Origin: Lathyrus oleraceus
Lineage: Eukaryota; Streptophyta; Magnoliopsida; Fabales; Fabaceae
Direction of reading: 5' to 3'
Length of the DNA stretch: 64,000 nucleotides
NCBI RefSeq assembly: GCF_024323335.1
Contig: NC_066582.1
Location: 180,678,782 to 180,742,781, forward strand
Below the pieces are notes generated by a model. It was not told the DNA's origin. It was given only the letters and a program-made list of their open reading frames with translations, and searched no databases. Shown piece after piece: positions 11,401 through 26,524 of this stretch. The position numbers and the translations under genes are program-made. Numbering within the stretch: position 1 is the first letter of the stretch; every line of letters begins with the position of its first letter.

Positions 11401-11595
11401 TATAAATGAAAAGAAATTCACACATATAAATTAAAATGCTAAATTTCTTTTCATTTATATGCTAAGGTCCTTCTATTTAAATAGAAATTGAAATACAAAA
11501 AGAAATAGAATGTTTATCCAACATAAAGACATATAATTCAGCATTCAGCATTCATGGAAATAGAAGTACCTTAGCATATAAATTGAAATGGAAAT
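11401..11595. repeat. Nested inverted repeats, possible MITE remnant
   Basis: Bases 11401-11418 are a perfect 18-bp reverse complement of 11442-11459. In addition the stretch from about 11446 to 11479 (containing ATATGCTAAGGTCCTTCTAT) is nearly the reverse complement of about 11558-11592 (ATAGAAGTACCTTAGCATAT). The middle arm is thus shared by two overlapping hairpins. This could be a hairpin-type MITE that suffered a partial duplication. No target duplication is obvious. Confidence 0.5.
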
Positions 11596-11639
11596 AAAAG
11601 TACTAGTACTCTATTAAGTAGAATTTAACAATCGAAATA

Positions 11640-12372
11640 GAAACATAAAAATAAAAATATAGTAAGTGTATCGTACCCTAAAAAATGAGAATACGATTGA
11701 GTGGAGTGCAATTGCACGTTCGTATGATGGACTGAACAGAGTCGTCACCGAACATATATTTATTCTTAAAAAGGAAAGGAGAAATATCGATAAAACCCAA
11801 GAAAGAACGACAATGATTATGGTCGTCGCAACCAAATCAGGGTTCGGGAGTCGATTACGCAATGAGAAGATATTAGCACCCCTCACGTCCGTTGTACTCA
11901 ACGAGAACCATTAAATTAGTTGTGTGCGTTAGTGTTAGCTTAGAAATGTTAGGCTTCTCAAGTTATTATGAGGGAAAGAATAATAGGATCAAAAGAAAAG
12001 CGAAGATGTTTTTGTATTTTTACAACGAAGGGGACTAAGCCTAAGTTTTTTTATTAATGGGTCTGACAAGATTTCACAATCATGCTCCTACGTATCTCAA
12101 TAGAGAACTCAAGACACATTTAGTTCTGGATGGAAAATGTTTGTTTGTTGGTCGATTTTAGCGAAAACTATATTGTATTAATCGGCGAAGAACATTATTT
12201 TACCCAAAACAGATGAGGAGTGGACGTATACCACACATCGAATGGATTTACAAATCAACATTCGGAAAAACGTCACTTATCTCAACTCAACAACCGTGGA
12301 TGAAGTATTGTTTTACATCATCTTAAGACAAGGTATTTTTCGTTTATGAAAAGGTTTTTCTGATCAATCGTA
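11640..12372 (-). repeat. LTR 3'-end (R/U5) fragment of an Ogre/Tat-type element
   Basis: The minus strand carries the phrases ACGTGAGGGGTGCTAATA and CTCATTGCGTAATCGACTCC, then TTTCCTTTTTAAGAATAAAT and GGTGACGACTCTG. They correspond in order to the Ogre LTR end at 34200-34350 (GGGTGCCTAACACC, CCCATTGCGTAATTAACCCC, TTCCTTTGGATAAATAAAAG, GGTGGCGACTC). The minus frame of 95 codons over this stretch is not a gene. The fragment abuts the gag-only element at 12373. Confidence 0.55.
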
Positions 12373-14698
<2,326 letters not shown>

Positions 14699-14711
14699 CT
14701 TGCCCCTATTT
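14699..14711 (-). promoter_or_regulatory. Polypurine tract of the gag-only element
   Basis: The minus strand reads AAATAGGGGCAAG immediately before the LTR start TGTCATG. That position and purine content are what plus-strand DNA priming needs, and they fix the element orientation as minus. Confidence 0.75.
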
Positions 14712-17700
14712 AAGTATCTTAAAGCAGAGAATATGAAGAAATTCATTTTTCATGTGATCACGGTGGGAGATAATTAAATACTAAAAAAACCCTAATTTTT
14801 TCATTGAATGTAGATGATATGAAATGCTATAAATGCATGAAAGAATTTTTTAATTTTGATTTGCTAGGGATATGAAGTAAAAAGCAATGAACCATAGCAT
14901 GATTTTTTTATGATGGATGATAAGCAGGCCTATGGGGAAATACAAAGACATATGATAACGTTGGCCTACAAGAAACAAAAATAAAGGTGAAAACCCACTG
15001 AGGATAACAATCCGGCTGGAGAAGACACTGAGGAATATACAAAGAGATTTTAACAATAGGTTCATACATGACCTGATAACACCAGAATATTCAAAGAATT
15101 TTCAGCAATAGGTTCAAAGATGACCTGACAACTCTTGAATATTCAAAGAGTGGTCAATAAGTAGGCTCATACGTGACCTGGCAGCATTAGGGAACACAAA
15201 AAGAAGGTTTGAACAACAGGTTCAGACATGACCTGATGACAACTTAAATATCAAGGGAAGTTTAGTTAATATGTTCATGCATGACCTGGCAAAATTGGAA
15301 AAAATCAAATAATTTCATCAATAGGTTTATACATCACCTGACCATTTGGAATATTCAAAGAGTTTCAATCACAGGTTCAAACATGACATGAAAATTTTAG
15401 AAAAACAAGGAAAATTTCAATAGGTTCATACATGACCTCAACATTGGGATATTCAAAGAAAGTTTCACCCGTAGGTTCAGATATGACCTAACAACACTTT
15501 AGAGTATATTTGTCAGTTCTGGAGATTTCTCATAAGAAATTCATCCAATCGGAGATTTTGGAGATTCCTAACAGGGAAATCATCCTAGACAAGAATAAAT
15601 TGGAGTCTTCTCATTAGAAAGTCATCCATAAAAAAACATTGGAGTCATCTCATTAGAAAGTCATCCACACAAAATATCAGAGCTTTCTCATTAGAAAGTC
15701 ATCCACACAAAACATTGGAGCTTTCTCATTAGAAAGTCATCCATACAAAACATTGGAGTTTTCTCATTAGAAAGTCATCCACATAAAAAAAATTATGACG
15801 ATTCTTTATGAAGAAATCAATCAAAACAAACATCATTGAAGATTTCAACAAGAATAACATCCAAGCTTATGGGAATTCCTTAAAATGAAGAGTCACTCAT
15901 GACTTTCACGGAACCATCAGGAAAGACAGAGTAATCAAACTCTCTATACGTACAAACAATAATTGGACTTTGACCGTAAGCAATTGATTACAACCAACTT
16001 TTAACGGATTTTTCCAACAACAATTGGACTTGACCGAAGGAATTAGTAAAAAATTATCAATTACAATGGAGTTTGTCAGCAACAACTGGACTTGGAATGA
16101 TGTTGGCGACAACCAAACTTCAGATACCAATTACGATTGTATTTACAAACGGAGTGACAATGATAACAACAAAAAATGGGTTTAAAATGAGTTCTAGTAA
16201 CAACTGAGCTTGGAATAATGCTAGTGACAACTGAATTTTAGGAGACACCAATGAGCCTTGAAATGATGCTAGGGAATGACATAGGGGTTCTGGAAGTGCG
16301 TCAAAACAAAAATGACATGTCCGAAAATTCTTCGGAGAGTAAAAGAAACGAATTATGGAAATGCATCAGAATTACAAGTGATATACTGGAAATACAACAG
16401 AATACATACACATCCGGTAATACATCGAGGAAATTCTAGAAATACATCAGAATATAAGACAGACATATTCGAGAATACATCAGATAGGTAGGGAAACATC
16501 TAGAAATACATCAGACAAGTTATGGAAATACATCAATAAACAAAGGAGTAATCCAGAAATTCATCGGATAATCCAAAAAGGAATTGAACCTCATGGACAA
16601 TTTTTGATAGATGCCAACTGAGTTGCACTTGAAAATGACTGCGAAAACCCGATGATGCTTTAAGGGAACCAAAGACAAACTGGAATTGGAGGTCAAAGGA
16701 TATAAGATCAACAACAAGACATGGGTCAATGCAAAATGAGCACGAAGTACATTTCAACTATGCATGATTTGAATTTGTTTTTATGCATTATATATGAATG
16801 ATCTTGATATGAAAATACTGACACCTGAGTGGGCTGGGAGTTGTAGAGGATTTTTATGGAGATCATGATTCCTCAACACCAAGAACTTAACCAAATATAT
16901 GTAATAAATATTGTCAAAAGAGAATTCTATCAAGTTTGACAGCCACAAACTTAGCCAATGGGATCCTTTTGGAGGATTAATGAATCATGCTAGCATAATT
17001 CTCGGACACTCGTTTTAAACTCCAAAGTTGTTGACGTATGGTAGAATTTGTTTGAACAATTCGAAAGAATGAAGAAAAAGGGTTTGCCCCTCTATGGCTC
17101 ATGTTGCCCCAATATATTGGGTCTTTGGAAATGTTCACCTTGAAAGTGAGTTTGAAACAGCTTGACATGAGATGATCTCGAGATGGCTTGCCCCAATGTT
17201 TAAATACCGCAATGATCTGACCCTGATTAACCAAAACCTTGAATGGCAGACTTCTAATTGACTGTCTTTGGATAGTTGGACTCAATGAGCTTCTGAGGTG
17301 GCTTACCCTGGTCTGAGTCTTGAAGCAAATTACTCTTGGCTAACTGAACCTTGGGATGATTGGCTCAGATTGAATCATACTCAAAGTGATTTTTCCTTGA
17401 CTGGACTTCTTTCACTTTATCAAGTTCCTTAATTGTATATTCTTGGAATTTCTTTGATGCTAAGTGACGACTTGCAAAAAAGATTGTTCATTCAAAAATG
17501 GTAATTTTAATGTAGTGCTTATGCAAAAAATTAAAATAAAATATTATTGATATGAACAGGTGAAATACAGTGAACGAGTCACTAATAAGAACATAATGAC
17601 GATCTAGTCACTCACAGTGTGCAAGTTGGTGCGATCAAATGATTAACAAAGATCGTTTAGAGTTAGGTTAACACAACCTTGCTGTAATATGCTTTCAAAA

Positions 17701-18592
17701 TAGACCTTGCCTCAATTAGGTCATTTAAGGGTTGTAACGTGGTCTGATTCACTTTTTTTTGAAACAAAAGGATATAAGGCTCAAAATTTAATTTTTACCC
17801 ACCCCTTCTTCTTGATGATCTCCGGTTCCTACGTTCAGTTAATTCGATACATGTATTCGACTTCAAAGGTGTGAAGGTGAAAAATGAGGATTCAAAATGA
17901 GATTTTCCAGAAATGGCAGTCACCTTATTTTGTTTTTGTTGGGTATTTAGTGACCTCTTTTGATTGATTTTTTTATATCCCTAATTTTTACCCGGACCGC
18001 TTCTTTGAAGCTTTTGGTCCACCGGGATGCTCTGATTTTCACAACTTCTTCGACACTTTAAACTATGTGCGAAGGATAGCATATGGTTGATCTCTTTAAG
18101 TGGGATGTTTCCTCTTGAAATTTAAATGCAAAGTCAGATAAACTGAACAAACTATCCTCCCCCTAGTTAATATTAAGGGTTTTAGTTCCAAAATAAATAC
18201 TAACTTCAAGGCCCAAAGTAGTTGAATATGGATTACATCCTTATCTCTCCGGTGTTTGGGGATTTAAAACAATGCCTTACATCATCGTCAAGGTTTTCTG
18301 CAAAAGCATGCCACAATAATTTCAGGTATTTCGCTTTCACCATCCTCATTCCAATCTTTGTTAAAACAACGGTTTGATAAACAAAAGTGAAATGAGAGAA
18401 GTATTTTTTGTTCTTAACTTAAATGAAAAACGAGTGAATATGAATGGATTAATTCAAAATATGCATAAGTATTTCATTAATCTTACCAATTCAAAGAAAA
18501 CAACAATGCTTAAATGCAACTGACAATTTAATATGCAAGGAAATTACAAAAGAAATACTGAAACGGCCAAATGATTGCCAGCTTCAGGGAAT
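14712..18592 (-). other. Non-coding 3' region with degenerate tandem repeats
   Basis: About 3.9 kb between the gag stop and the purine tract. From about 15030 to 15500 phrases like AGGTTCATACATGACCTG recur every ~60 bases. From about 15600 to 15790 a ~50-base unit (CATTAGAAAGTCATCCACAC) repeats about four times. From 15960 to 16240 phrases like CAACTGGACTTGGAATGATG recur, and from 16330 to 16570 phrases like GAAATACATCAGAATA. No RT or integrase motif appears. A 102-codon minus frame at 16977-17285 has no recognisable family. The layout parallels the repeat-filled 3' region of Ogre. Confidence 0.6.
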
Positions 18593-20083
18593 TTACTTCT
18601 TCAAACTTGATTTATTAACTTCGGGAGACACCCCTTGAGGTCTTCTCACTTATTCGGGCGATAAGTTGACATTGACCACCAAGCTTCCTTCTTGAAAGGC
18701 TATGTACCTGTTGTCAATCAACTATTGTACTATGGCTTTGAAAGCATTGCAGTCTTCAGTTGAATGCCCTTCTGATATGGCATGATATCCACATTGCACA
18801 TTTGGGTCATACCCGGGTGGGTAAGGTTGTGAAACCGGCTTGAGAGACTTGGGAACCACCAACGAGTTTTAAATCAGAGGATGTAGAAGTTGGCTATATG
18901 TCATGAGGGTTGGATGAGGAGGAACATTTCTTCTTTCCAAGTTATTTCGAGGCCTAGGCTGATTTTGATATCTCGGGCCTTGAGTTCGTTGATTTGGATG
19001 AGGAGCAAACCAGGATTGTCGGTAATGAAGACCAAAAGGTAGTGGTTTTTGGTATAGCACTTTGGGCATTGCTAACTGCTTATTTTCAACCACTTGAAGG
19101 TTGGGATCAACAAGCTTTTTGACATTGGCACGACGATCTTCAATTTTTTTTCCTTCAATCTCATCGTTGAACGCAACCCTCTTGGATTCACTACTCACTT
19201 CTACTTTGCTTCCGTTGGCATGGGTTGTGACATTGGAAATCCAAGGCGATGTCTCAATTCTCTTACCAGGAAACGATGATATCTCGTTATCCACATCCCT
19301 GACCTCTTCCTTGTGGTACAAAACCTTGAGGGGCTTCAGGGGTCATTTTCCTTTCTCATTACCTGGGCCAGAAATCAAGATATATGTACCTGAGCCTTCC
19401 TCTTTGAGTGTTGGTAACCTTATGCCAATCAATATTTTAAGCTTAAACTTAAAACTCTTGCATTCCTCGATGGAGTGCCCCATTATTCCAGTATAGTATC
19501 CGCACTTGACCTTCGGGTGATCTTCTTCAAAGACTAAGCTCTTTTTGTTAATTAGTTCTCGTACCAAGGCTTTCAGCGCTAAGCAGGAATCCAGGTTATG
19601 TCCCACTACCCCTTTATAGAATTCACATGTTACATTTGGGTTGTACCATGGCATGTATGGTGACGTAGATGTGAGAGTTGGAGGGGTCACCAAAGCATTC
19701 TAGATCAGTTGCGGGTAGAGCTTTCTATATGGCACTAGAATCGGGTCGTTGTGATCTTTGTTCCACTTGTTCTGATTCAGATTTTTGTTCTGAACCTGAC
19801 TTCGATGATCCTGAGGAGGAATATCTAGAGGATGTTGATGATGACATCTTAAGGGAGGGCTATATGCCGTTATATGAGGAGTTGCAACATAGAATTGCCC
19901 TTGACTTGGGGTAACACCGGATGGATGTGGAGCAGTAGCTCCCTCTGGTGCATCAATGGGTATGGGATGACCCTCTTTTCTCAATAAGGCTTGCAGGGTT
20001 TCCATGACCCATCCCATTTGACTCTTCAAAAGATTGAGTTCCTCCTTCAATGCTTCTTGAATTTTCCTTAGCTCGTCCATCAT
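18593..20083 (-). pseudogene. Gag-like frame with three CX2(H/Y)X5HX4C knuckles and five stops
   Basis: One minus-strand frame of 497 codons runs from ATG 20083 to TAA 18595, broken by five in-frame stops (19702, 19345, 18871, 18724, 18652; first base of each). The start MMDELRKIQEALKEELNLL is a coiled coil like that of Ogre gag. Three knuckle-like units follow: CEFYKGVVGHNLDSC, CGYYTGIMGHSIEEC and CGYHAISEGHSTEDC. Ogre gag in this window has one such unit (CVYHSGAPGHNIENC). Units one and three are each preceded by a similar L..LI-stop-N.LV stretch, so they look like an internal duplication. The capsid part common in Ogre gag is not evident. Confidence 0.7.
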
Positions 20084-20902
20084 CTCCTAAGACATGGTTC
20101 TCTGTTCTCAACGTGTGTCGGGAATCACTTTGATGATCATGGACAAAGGATGAATGAGTTTTTTTGTATTATGTTTGGAAAATGACATGCATTCTTATGA
20201 GATGCATACATAATGGAATGTGAATGAATGCAATGCAAGCCATGTATATTTGATTTTTTTTAATACACAGGTTCAAAAGTCAGAGGTACTGATAAACCTT
20301 ATTGCTTTCCAAGAATAGGTTCTCATCGGGTATGATCTAGGGTTACAAAGGTTTCCAAAGTCATGGATCCACAAGATTGTTTGCTGCCTGCAACAACTTA
20401 CTTGCCGGGCGTCAACTTCATCCAAAGAATATACTCTAAATGAGGTTCTCGCATCAATCCAATGATAAATTCATCTCGCAGACCCACACTATGCAACCAT
20501 CTTTCCTAGTTGGTCAAAGGATTAAGATTCTACAAATGGTCCTTAGAGTCATGGATCCTAATGAAAATATCAAAGCTTATAACAACATACTTGCCGACAA
20601 GAACATCCTCAAAAGGATCTACTCTAAGTGAGGTTCTCGTACTGACCAAACGAGAAATTCTTCTCGCGGACCTGTACTACTCAACCTCGTCCTATCTTAT
20701 GTTTTTACTCGAGACTCGGGTAAAAAGTCTTTCCCACAAGGCTTGCAATCAGAGTATCCAAGTACCAAAGCATGGTAGAACCAATACAACAGATTATATC
20801 AATATGACAATAAATATAACAAAATCAATAAAGAAAACCCACACAAGTAAACAAACAAAGGCACACAAATGACCTAACTAGGTTTGACTCACTTAGGGAA
20901 AT

Positions 20903-20920
20903 TCCCCAACAGAGTCGCCA
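20903..20920 (-). promoter_or_regulatory. Primer binding site (tRNA-Arg type as in Ogre)
   Basis: The minus strand reads TGGCGACTCTGTTGGGGA, one base different from the site of Ogre copy A (TGGCGACTCTGCTGGGGA at 34419). It lies five bases after the LTR end. The shared primer site supports common ancestry with Ogre. Confidence 0.8.
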
Positions 20921-21025
20921 TTAGGTGGCGAAAAAAGAGTTTGATTGGTTGAATGTATTTTTGGGCTTGAAAGACGAGTATTTATGACTTGCAAGCTCTT
21001 ACAACTTGAGTCTAATACTCGAGAC

Positions 21026-21962
21026 TAGGGGTGTTCAAAACCAAACCAACCCAATAGAAAACCGTAAACCGAACCAAGCCAAACCGAAACCGCAAAAAAT
21101 CGCATTTGGTTCGGTTTCGTTTAAGTCATTTTTTAATAAAACCACACAGTTTGGTTTGGTTTGCGGTTTGTATTTTGCAAACCGAACTAAACCAAACCAA
21201 ACAGCATTATGTTACAACCCAAATTTTACTCATCCCACATCCAACCAAAATATCAAACCTAGTATGCCTTAACCTTACAATTACAAACAACATCAAACCT
21301 AGTATGCCTTAACCTTACAATTACAAACGATTTTCTCTTACTCACGCTTAGGGTTTCAATTTCAACCTTCTTAAATCTCTCATAGTAGTATCACACATTC
21401 TTCTCGTCTTCTTTTCCATGTAGGTTTCGCCTATTCTACTCTAATAAGTCATCTCTTATGTTCTTTCTTTTTCATCTTTTATGTTACTATTTTCTCTTTT
21501 AATTATATTTTTATCGCACCTTTCTTCTCAATCTCGCATCTCTTATGTTCTTTTTTTCATCTTCTATAATCTCTCATCTTATATGTTTTTTATGTTTTAT
21601 TATAATGTCTTCGATATTATTTTATGCTACTATTTATGTATGTTTTTTATTCCACTTTTGTCTAATCTAATTTTTTGTATATTGAATGAAACATTTTTGT
21701 CTAAATATGATGAGTTTTGATGTTATTTAGTCATGTATGAATGACTAAATACAAAGTTATGTTGTTCTCTATAGGTGTATGTATGACACAATAAAAATAT
21801 TATAAAAAACCGAACCAACCGAACCAACCCAAACCGCTTTGGTTTGGTTTGGTTTTATTTCTAAAAGCCAACCGAACCAAACTAAACCGCATGCTTTTTT
21901 CTCTTGCGGTTCGGATGATTTTTATCGCCAAAACCGCCCAAACCGCACCGCGAACACCCCTA
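21026..21962. mobile_element. Non-autonomous hAT-type MITE (937 bp)
   Basis: Ends are TAGGGGTGTTC and GAACACCCCTA, 11-bp terminal inverted repeats of the usual hAT form. An 8-bp duplication CTCGAGAC flanks it (21018-21025 and 21963-21970). The homologous site in the other LTR, around 12469-12480, shows a single uninterrupted copy, so the insertion is proven by comparison. Subterminal zones (21040-21190 and 21805-21950) are packed with AACCGAACCAA and AACCAAACC motifs in both orientations, as expected for transposase binding. No transposase is encoded; small frames inside are not genes. A tandem phrase AACATCAAACCTAGTATGCC occurs twice near 21250-21310. Confidence 0.9.
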
Positions 21963-22582
21963 CTCGAGACTACGTCTAGACCTTTCACCCAGGTAATCTT
22001 TTTCTTTCAATTTTATTGAGAAAAGAAGTTGGAATATTTTCAAGTGTTTTAGAGGGGAAGACGAACACTTATGGCATACAAGCTCTTACAACTTAGGCCT
22101 AGCATTCGTGACTAGGACTGAACCTTTCACCCAAGTAATCTTCTACTTCCAATTTTAATTAATAAAATGGTTTGAAATTATTTGAATTGAGAATGGTTTG
22201 AAGTGATTTAAGGGTAATTGAAATGCAAACAAGTAATGTGAGTATGCAAAAAGAAAAAAGCTCATTGTAAGAAGGCCCAAGAGTAAGCCACGAGACTGAA
22301 TGCCAACCGAAACTGAGAGCAAACTAAATTTAGCTCTAAGCAAACTTAGAGTGTATTCATGTAAGAACAATTCTATAAGAAGTCGAGCAAAAATCTATGC
22401 GTTCAAGCGATTTTCGGAAGTTAAATTGGATTTTAACTCTAAAATCGCAACACAATGAAAAACAACAACCATCAAAATATTATTATAACAATGTTACAAA
22501 TTTTTTACATCAACTCAAAATAAATAAAATAGTAGAAAGCTAAACACAATAGACACGCGTTATCTACAATGCTACAAGATTA

Positions 22583-22696
<114 letters not shown>

Positions 22697-23624
22697 AAAA
22701 TTAGATGGCATATGTATATATAAAACAAAACCAAAAGCTGAAAATGTATATAAGTTAACTAAAGAAACAAAAAGTTACCTATATATTCTAAATACAAGGA
22801 AAATAAATTGACAATATATAAAACCCAATCAAAAAATAAACTGAGATTATATTTCATATGTAAATCAATCTCATAATTAAAATTTGATATATATTCTAAA
22901 CGCAAGGCAATAGTACATGTATAATATAAATCTTACAAACAAAGCAGTAAATATATAGATATATGAAAGAACAAAAACAAATTGAAAAGTATGTGTGTAT
23001 TAAACTCATGACAGTATAAATATATAAATATGTACATAATTTGAAAAATATGAAAATGGTGAATGATAGGTTATTTTTCATAAAAGAGGGGATACTATCA
23101 CACTTAGTTTACTGTGAAAGAAAAATGAATATGCAGAAAGTGGTAGGTCCACTTTTATGAAGAAATATCAAAATGAGTGCAGTATACTAGGTAGCCACCG
23201 AAAAAAAGAGTGAAGGAAATGATAAAAAATAATATTTTTTCATGAGCAGTAATGGTGGTCAAGGAAAGATGAAATGAGTATTGCGAAGTGATACTCATGC
23301 GCCATTGATCAATTTGACTGGCCTCTTCTTAGGTTTGTCAATGAAGTAATATATAGCCTGGGTTTTAGGGTTGCAATTTTATTTAATATTAGCAATATCC
23401 TTTGGAGTGTTGTTAGTATAAAAATAATTGTAAATAAATTAGATTAAATAAAAATAATACTAATATAAATAAATAAAATTAAGTCGGAACAAAAACATAA
23501 AAGTTCTAATTAATTATTATGAATTTTTTGACAAAGAAATAAAAATAAATTAACTCAAGATGAATAAAATTCGGGCACGAAAATTCCCGAAAAATTAAAC
23601 TGACTACACCAAAATAATCAGCGC

Positions 23625-26523
23625 GAACTCGGACACTCCAGTCTATAATTTCGGACATAGGATCTTCTAAATTTCTTTAGATTCTTGTCGGAGTGCTTGA
23701 CTCTGACCCACTATCGCACACTGGTCAAAAATAAATTTAAAGTGTGGTAAAACGGAAGCGACATTCGAATGTCGTATTGTTGCACCGCAAAAAATACAGA
23801 GTCGTCGTAACAATCCTAACTTATTTAATTATTTTTATTTAATTATAGCATTTTATGAATTAATTGATAATTTATTTATGTGACGTTGGTGTATTTTTGG
23901 GTGTTTTATGATGTTTTACGGTATTCGAGGGTATTTTAACAATTTAATAGTTATTAAAAATATTTGGGTGATTGTGGTAGATTTTATTTAATCATTTAAA
24001 ATAACGATAATAATTATTTGAGGTTTATAATAATAATTATTTAATTATTTAAATATAGTGTGACATCTTATGTTAAAATAATATTTTTCTTGAATAATTA
24101 TTTAATTTATGATTTATTTTATTTTATTTATCAGTTAAATGAATATTTCGTTTGGGATTAAAAATTTAGGAATTAATCTTAATGATGGATTAAACATAAT
24201 ATATATATCCTAAGGGAGAGTGTGAGAGTTAGGGAAAAATTCAGGTCTGACGCATATCACTTAAGGGTGCATTTTAGTATAGGAAAACCATTTTGGGAGC
24301 AATCATGAGGAAGTGATTTGGAAACAGAGGAACATCAAGACCTTGAAAGCTTAATGAATAAGGTAAGGGGTGTTTTCTTACTATATGGTGTGTTTTATGC
24401 AACAGAATGATGAGGGTTCCCTTACCCTCTCATCAACGTCAAATTACTGTTATTTTTATCTCTGTGAAATGTATCGAATCAAAATGCAAATATTTTATTA
24501 TACTGATTTGCTATGACCATATGGAGTTTGGCCTAACCCCTTTGGTCACATATTGTATGACTTTGTATGAATAATATGTTTTATATTGAAATTTTGGTTT
24601 TGGGGAGTCAATCGTTGTTACGATTTGTGCCCAAATGGGATAATCCCATTTGATCACTTTGGTGATCGATATGACTTTTGGATCGATAATATTGTTTTTG
24701 GTGATCTGTTAATAAGATTAAATTTTGATGTTAAATCACAGTATAATATGAAATTGCATGTTTGACTAAATTAGTTTTTCCCAAAACACCTTTGGTCAAT
24801 TCTATATGATAATATCTCACAAGTGTTTATATGAATAATCTTATTTGATCAATCTTTGTCCTTATTGATTGTTCTGTTAACCGTAATTCCTTTTTCATAA
24901 AAAAAATAACTTAATAGATAATTTTTTTTTTCTGTAAACAACTTTTGGGAATTCTATGTTGTAAGAATTTGACATTGGGAGACGGAAACTTGGAAAATCT
25001 GAGGTAGGAGGGTTGGTTGCACGTATCAAAGGAGAAGCCGCGCTTTAGCAAAATTTTGCGCAAGTTTGGCGTCTGATGTCAAAATAACTCTTATTGTATC
25101 TTTTCGGAAAGAGAATCGCCCCAGAAGTCAAACTAACGGTTTATTAGTGACTATTCGTTTTTAAGCCGTTTAAGCTTGTTTATATTCCAAAAACAAAGTT
25201 TTATTATTTTCTGAAATTTTAGTAATTTATGTTTTATTTATTTATTTTGTTTAGGATTTAAAGCCCTTAAGAATCATTAGAGTGTCTTTGTTTTATGTAT
25301 TTAAAGACCTTAGGCAATACCATAAGGATTAACTTTTTGATTATAATAAATTTTAGAGTTTTGTTTACTCTTTCTGGTGATTTATAATACTTTTTTATAA
25401 ATAAAGCTAAAACTAACAAAATATTTTTTCTTAGTTGAAATTGTGATAAAATAGCCTTAAAATAATAAAATATATCTTTTATCAACTATTATAAAAATAT
25501 TAGTATATTTCACTCACTTTTAGGAATATAATTAACTAAATAATTTTAGGTGTAAGAAAAGTAAATATACTGTTTAATAAACAGAATTTTAGGTGATTTG
25601 TATTTGGGTGACCCTTATTGGATAATTTGTTGTTCGTGAATGGAACCTATTTTGGTGATATCCTTTGGGATTATTTTTTATGTTTATGAGTATTATTATA
25701 CATAATTTTGGTGAATTATGATGTTTGTCCTTGAAATACATATTCGTGATTCATATTACCATGCCTTCATGTATTTCAGAGTTTAGGTGGAACTTCGGTC
25801 CCTTTTTGTGGCCTCAGATCCATTGGTGGGGATCGTGGGTCTTGGTGGAAAAGACCAGAGGTGAGGCTCAGATCCATTGGTGGGGATCATTGGTCTAGGT
25901 GGGAAGGACCAGGGACTAATGGAACAAAATAAGTAAGATTCCTCTGATTCCACAATATATTTTTGGTATCACATGCATATATGTGATGGAGTTAGTGGAT
26001 CATAGCATTACATTTTGTTGTGTTGTGTGTTTGTGATTGTAATTGATTGATATATATATATATCATCTATGTATGATTATTGTGTTTTTTTAATGTGATT
26101 CTATTGCTGAAATCACACTGTTAATATATGTAAGTATATTCTCACCACTTTCTTGTTTGCTTAGTTTTGTGGTGTGCTTTGCACATGTGATTATTAAGAC
26201 TGAGGTTTGTTGTTGTAGTGAGATGGTTGTTGCCTCTCATTAGACTTTTATCTTCCGTATATTTTAGTTTTCATATAAGAATGCTCTGATCTGTAACATT
26301 AGGGATAAGGGTGTTCGTTTGCATTACTTTGGTTTGTTTGCAATCAACTATTATGAGATTTTAATTATGATGTATTGATTCAGTTCTATTTAGACATGTT
26401 TTATGGTGTTTCTAAATAAACTTTCCCTGTGCAATATTTGTTGATTTATGATTTATGATGGAGTAATATGTTTTTCCTGTTGTTTTTATTTAAAATCGAT
26501 TATCCGGGGTTTAGGGTGTTACA
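23625..26523 (+). repeat. LTR-like block, possibly Ty3/gypsy chromovirus LTR
   Basis: The block ends in GGGTTTAGGGTGTTACA at 26523, a typical right end of plant gypsy LTRs that start TGTAACACCC. Inside are LTR-like landmarks (TATTCTCACCACTTTC near 26145) and no ORF. A clear TG start was not found, so the left limit is only where the preceding LTR similarity stops. Orientation is uncertain because such LTRs have near-inverted ends. Confidence 0.4.
25813..25917. repeat. Tandem duplication within the LTR-like block
   Basis: The phrase CTCAGATCCATTGGTGGGGA followed by TC and a GGTCT/GGTGG-rich stretch occurs twice in a row, about 55 bases apart (near 25815 and 25868). It looks like a two-unit minisatellite inside the LTR. 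Confidence 0.7.
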
Positions 26524-26524
26524 A

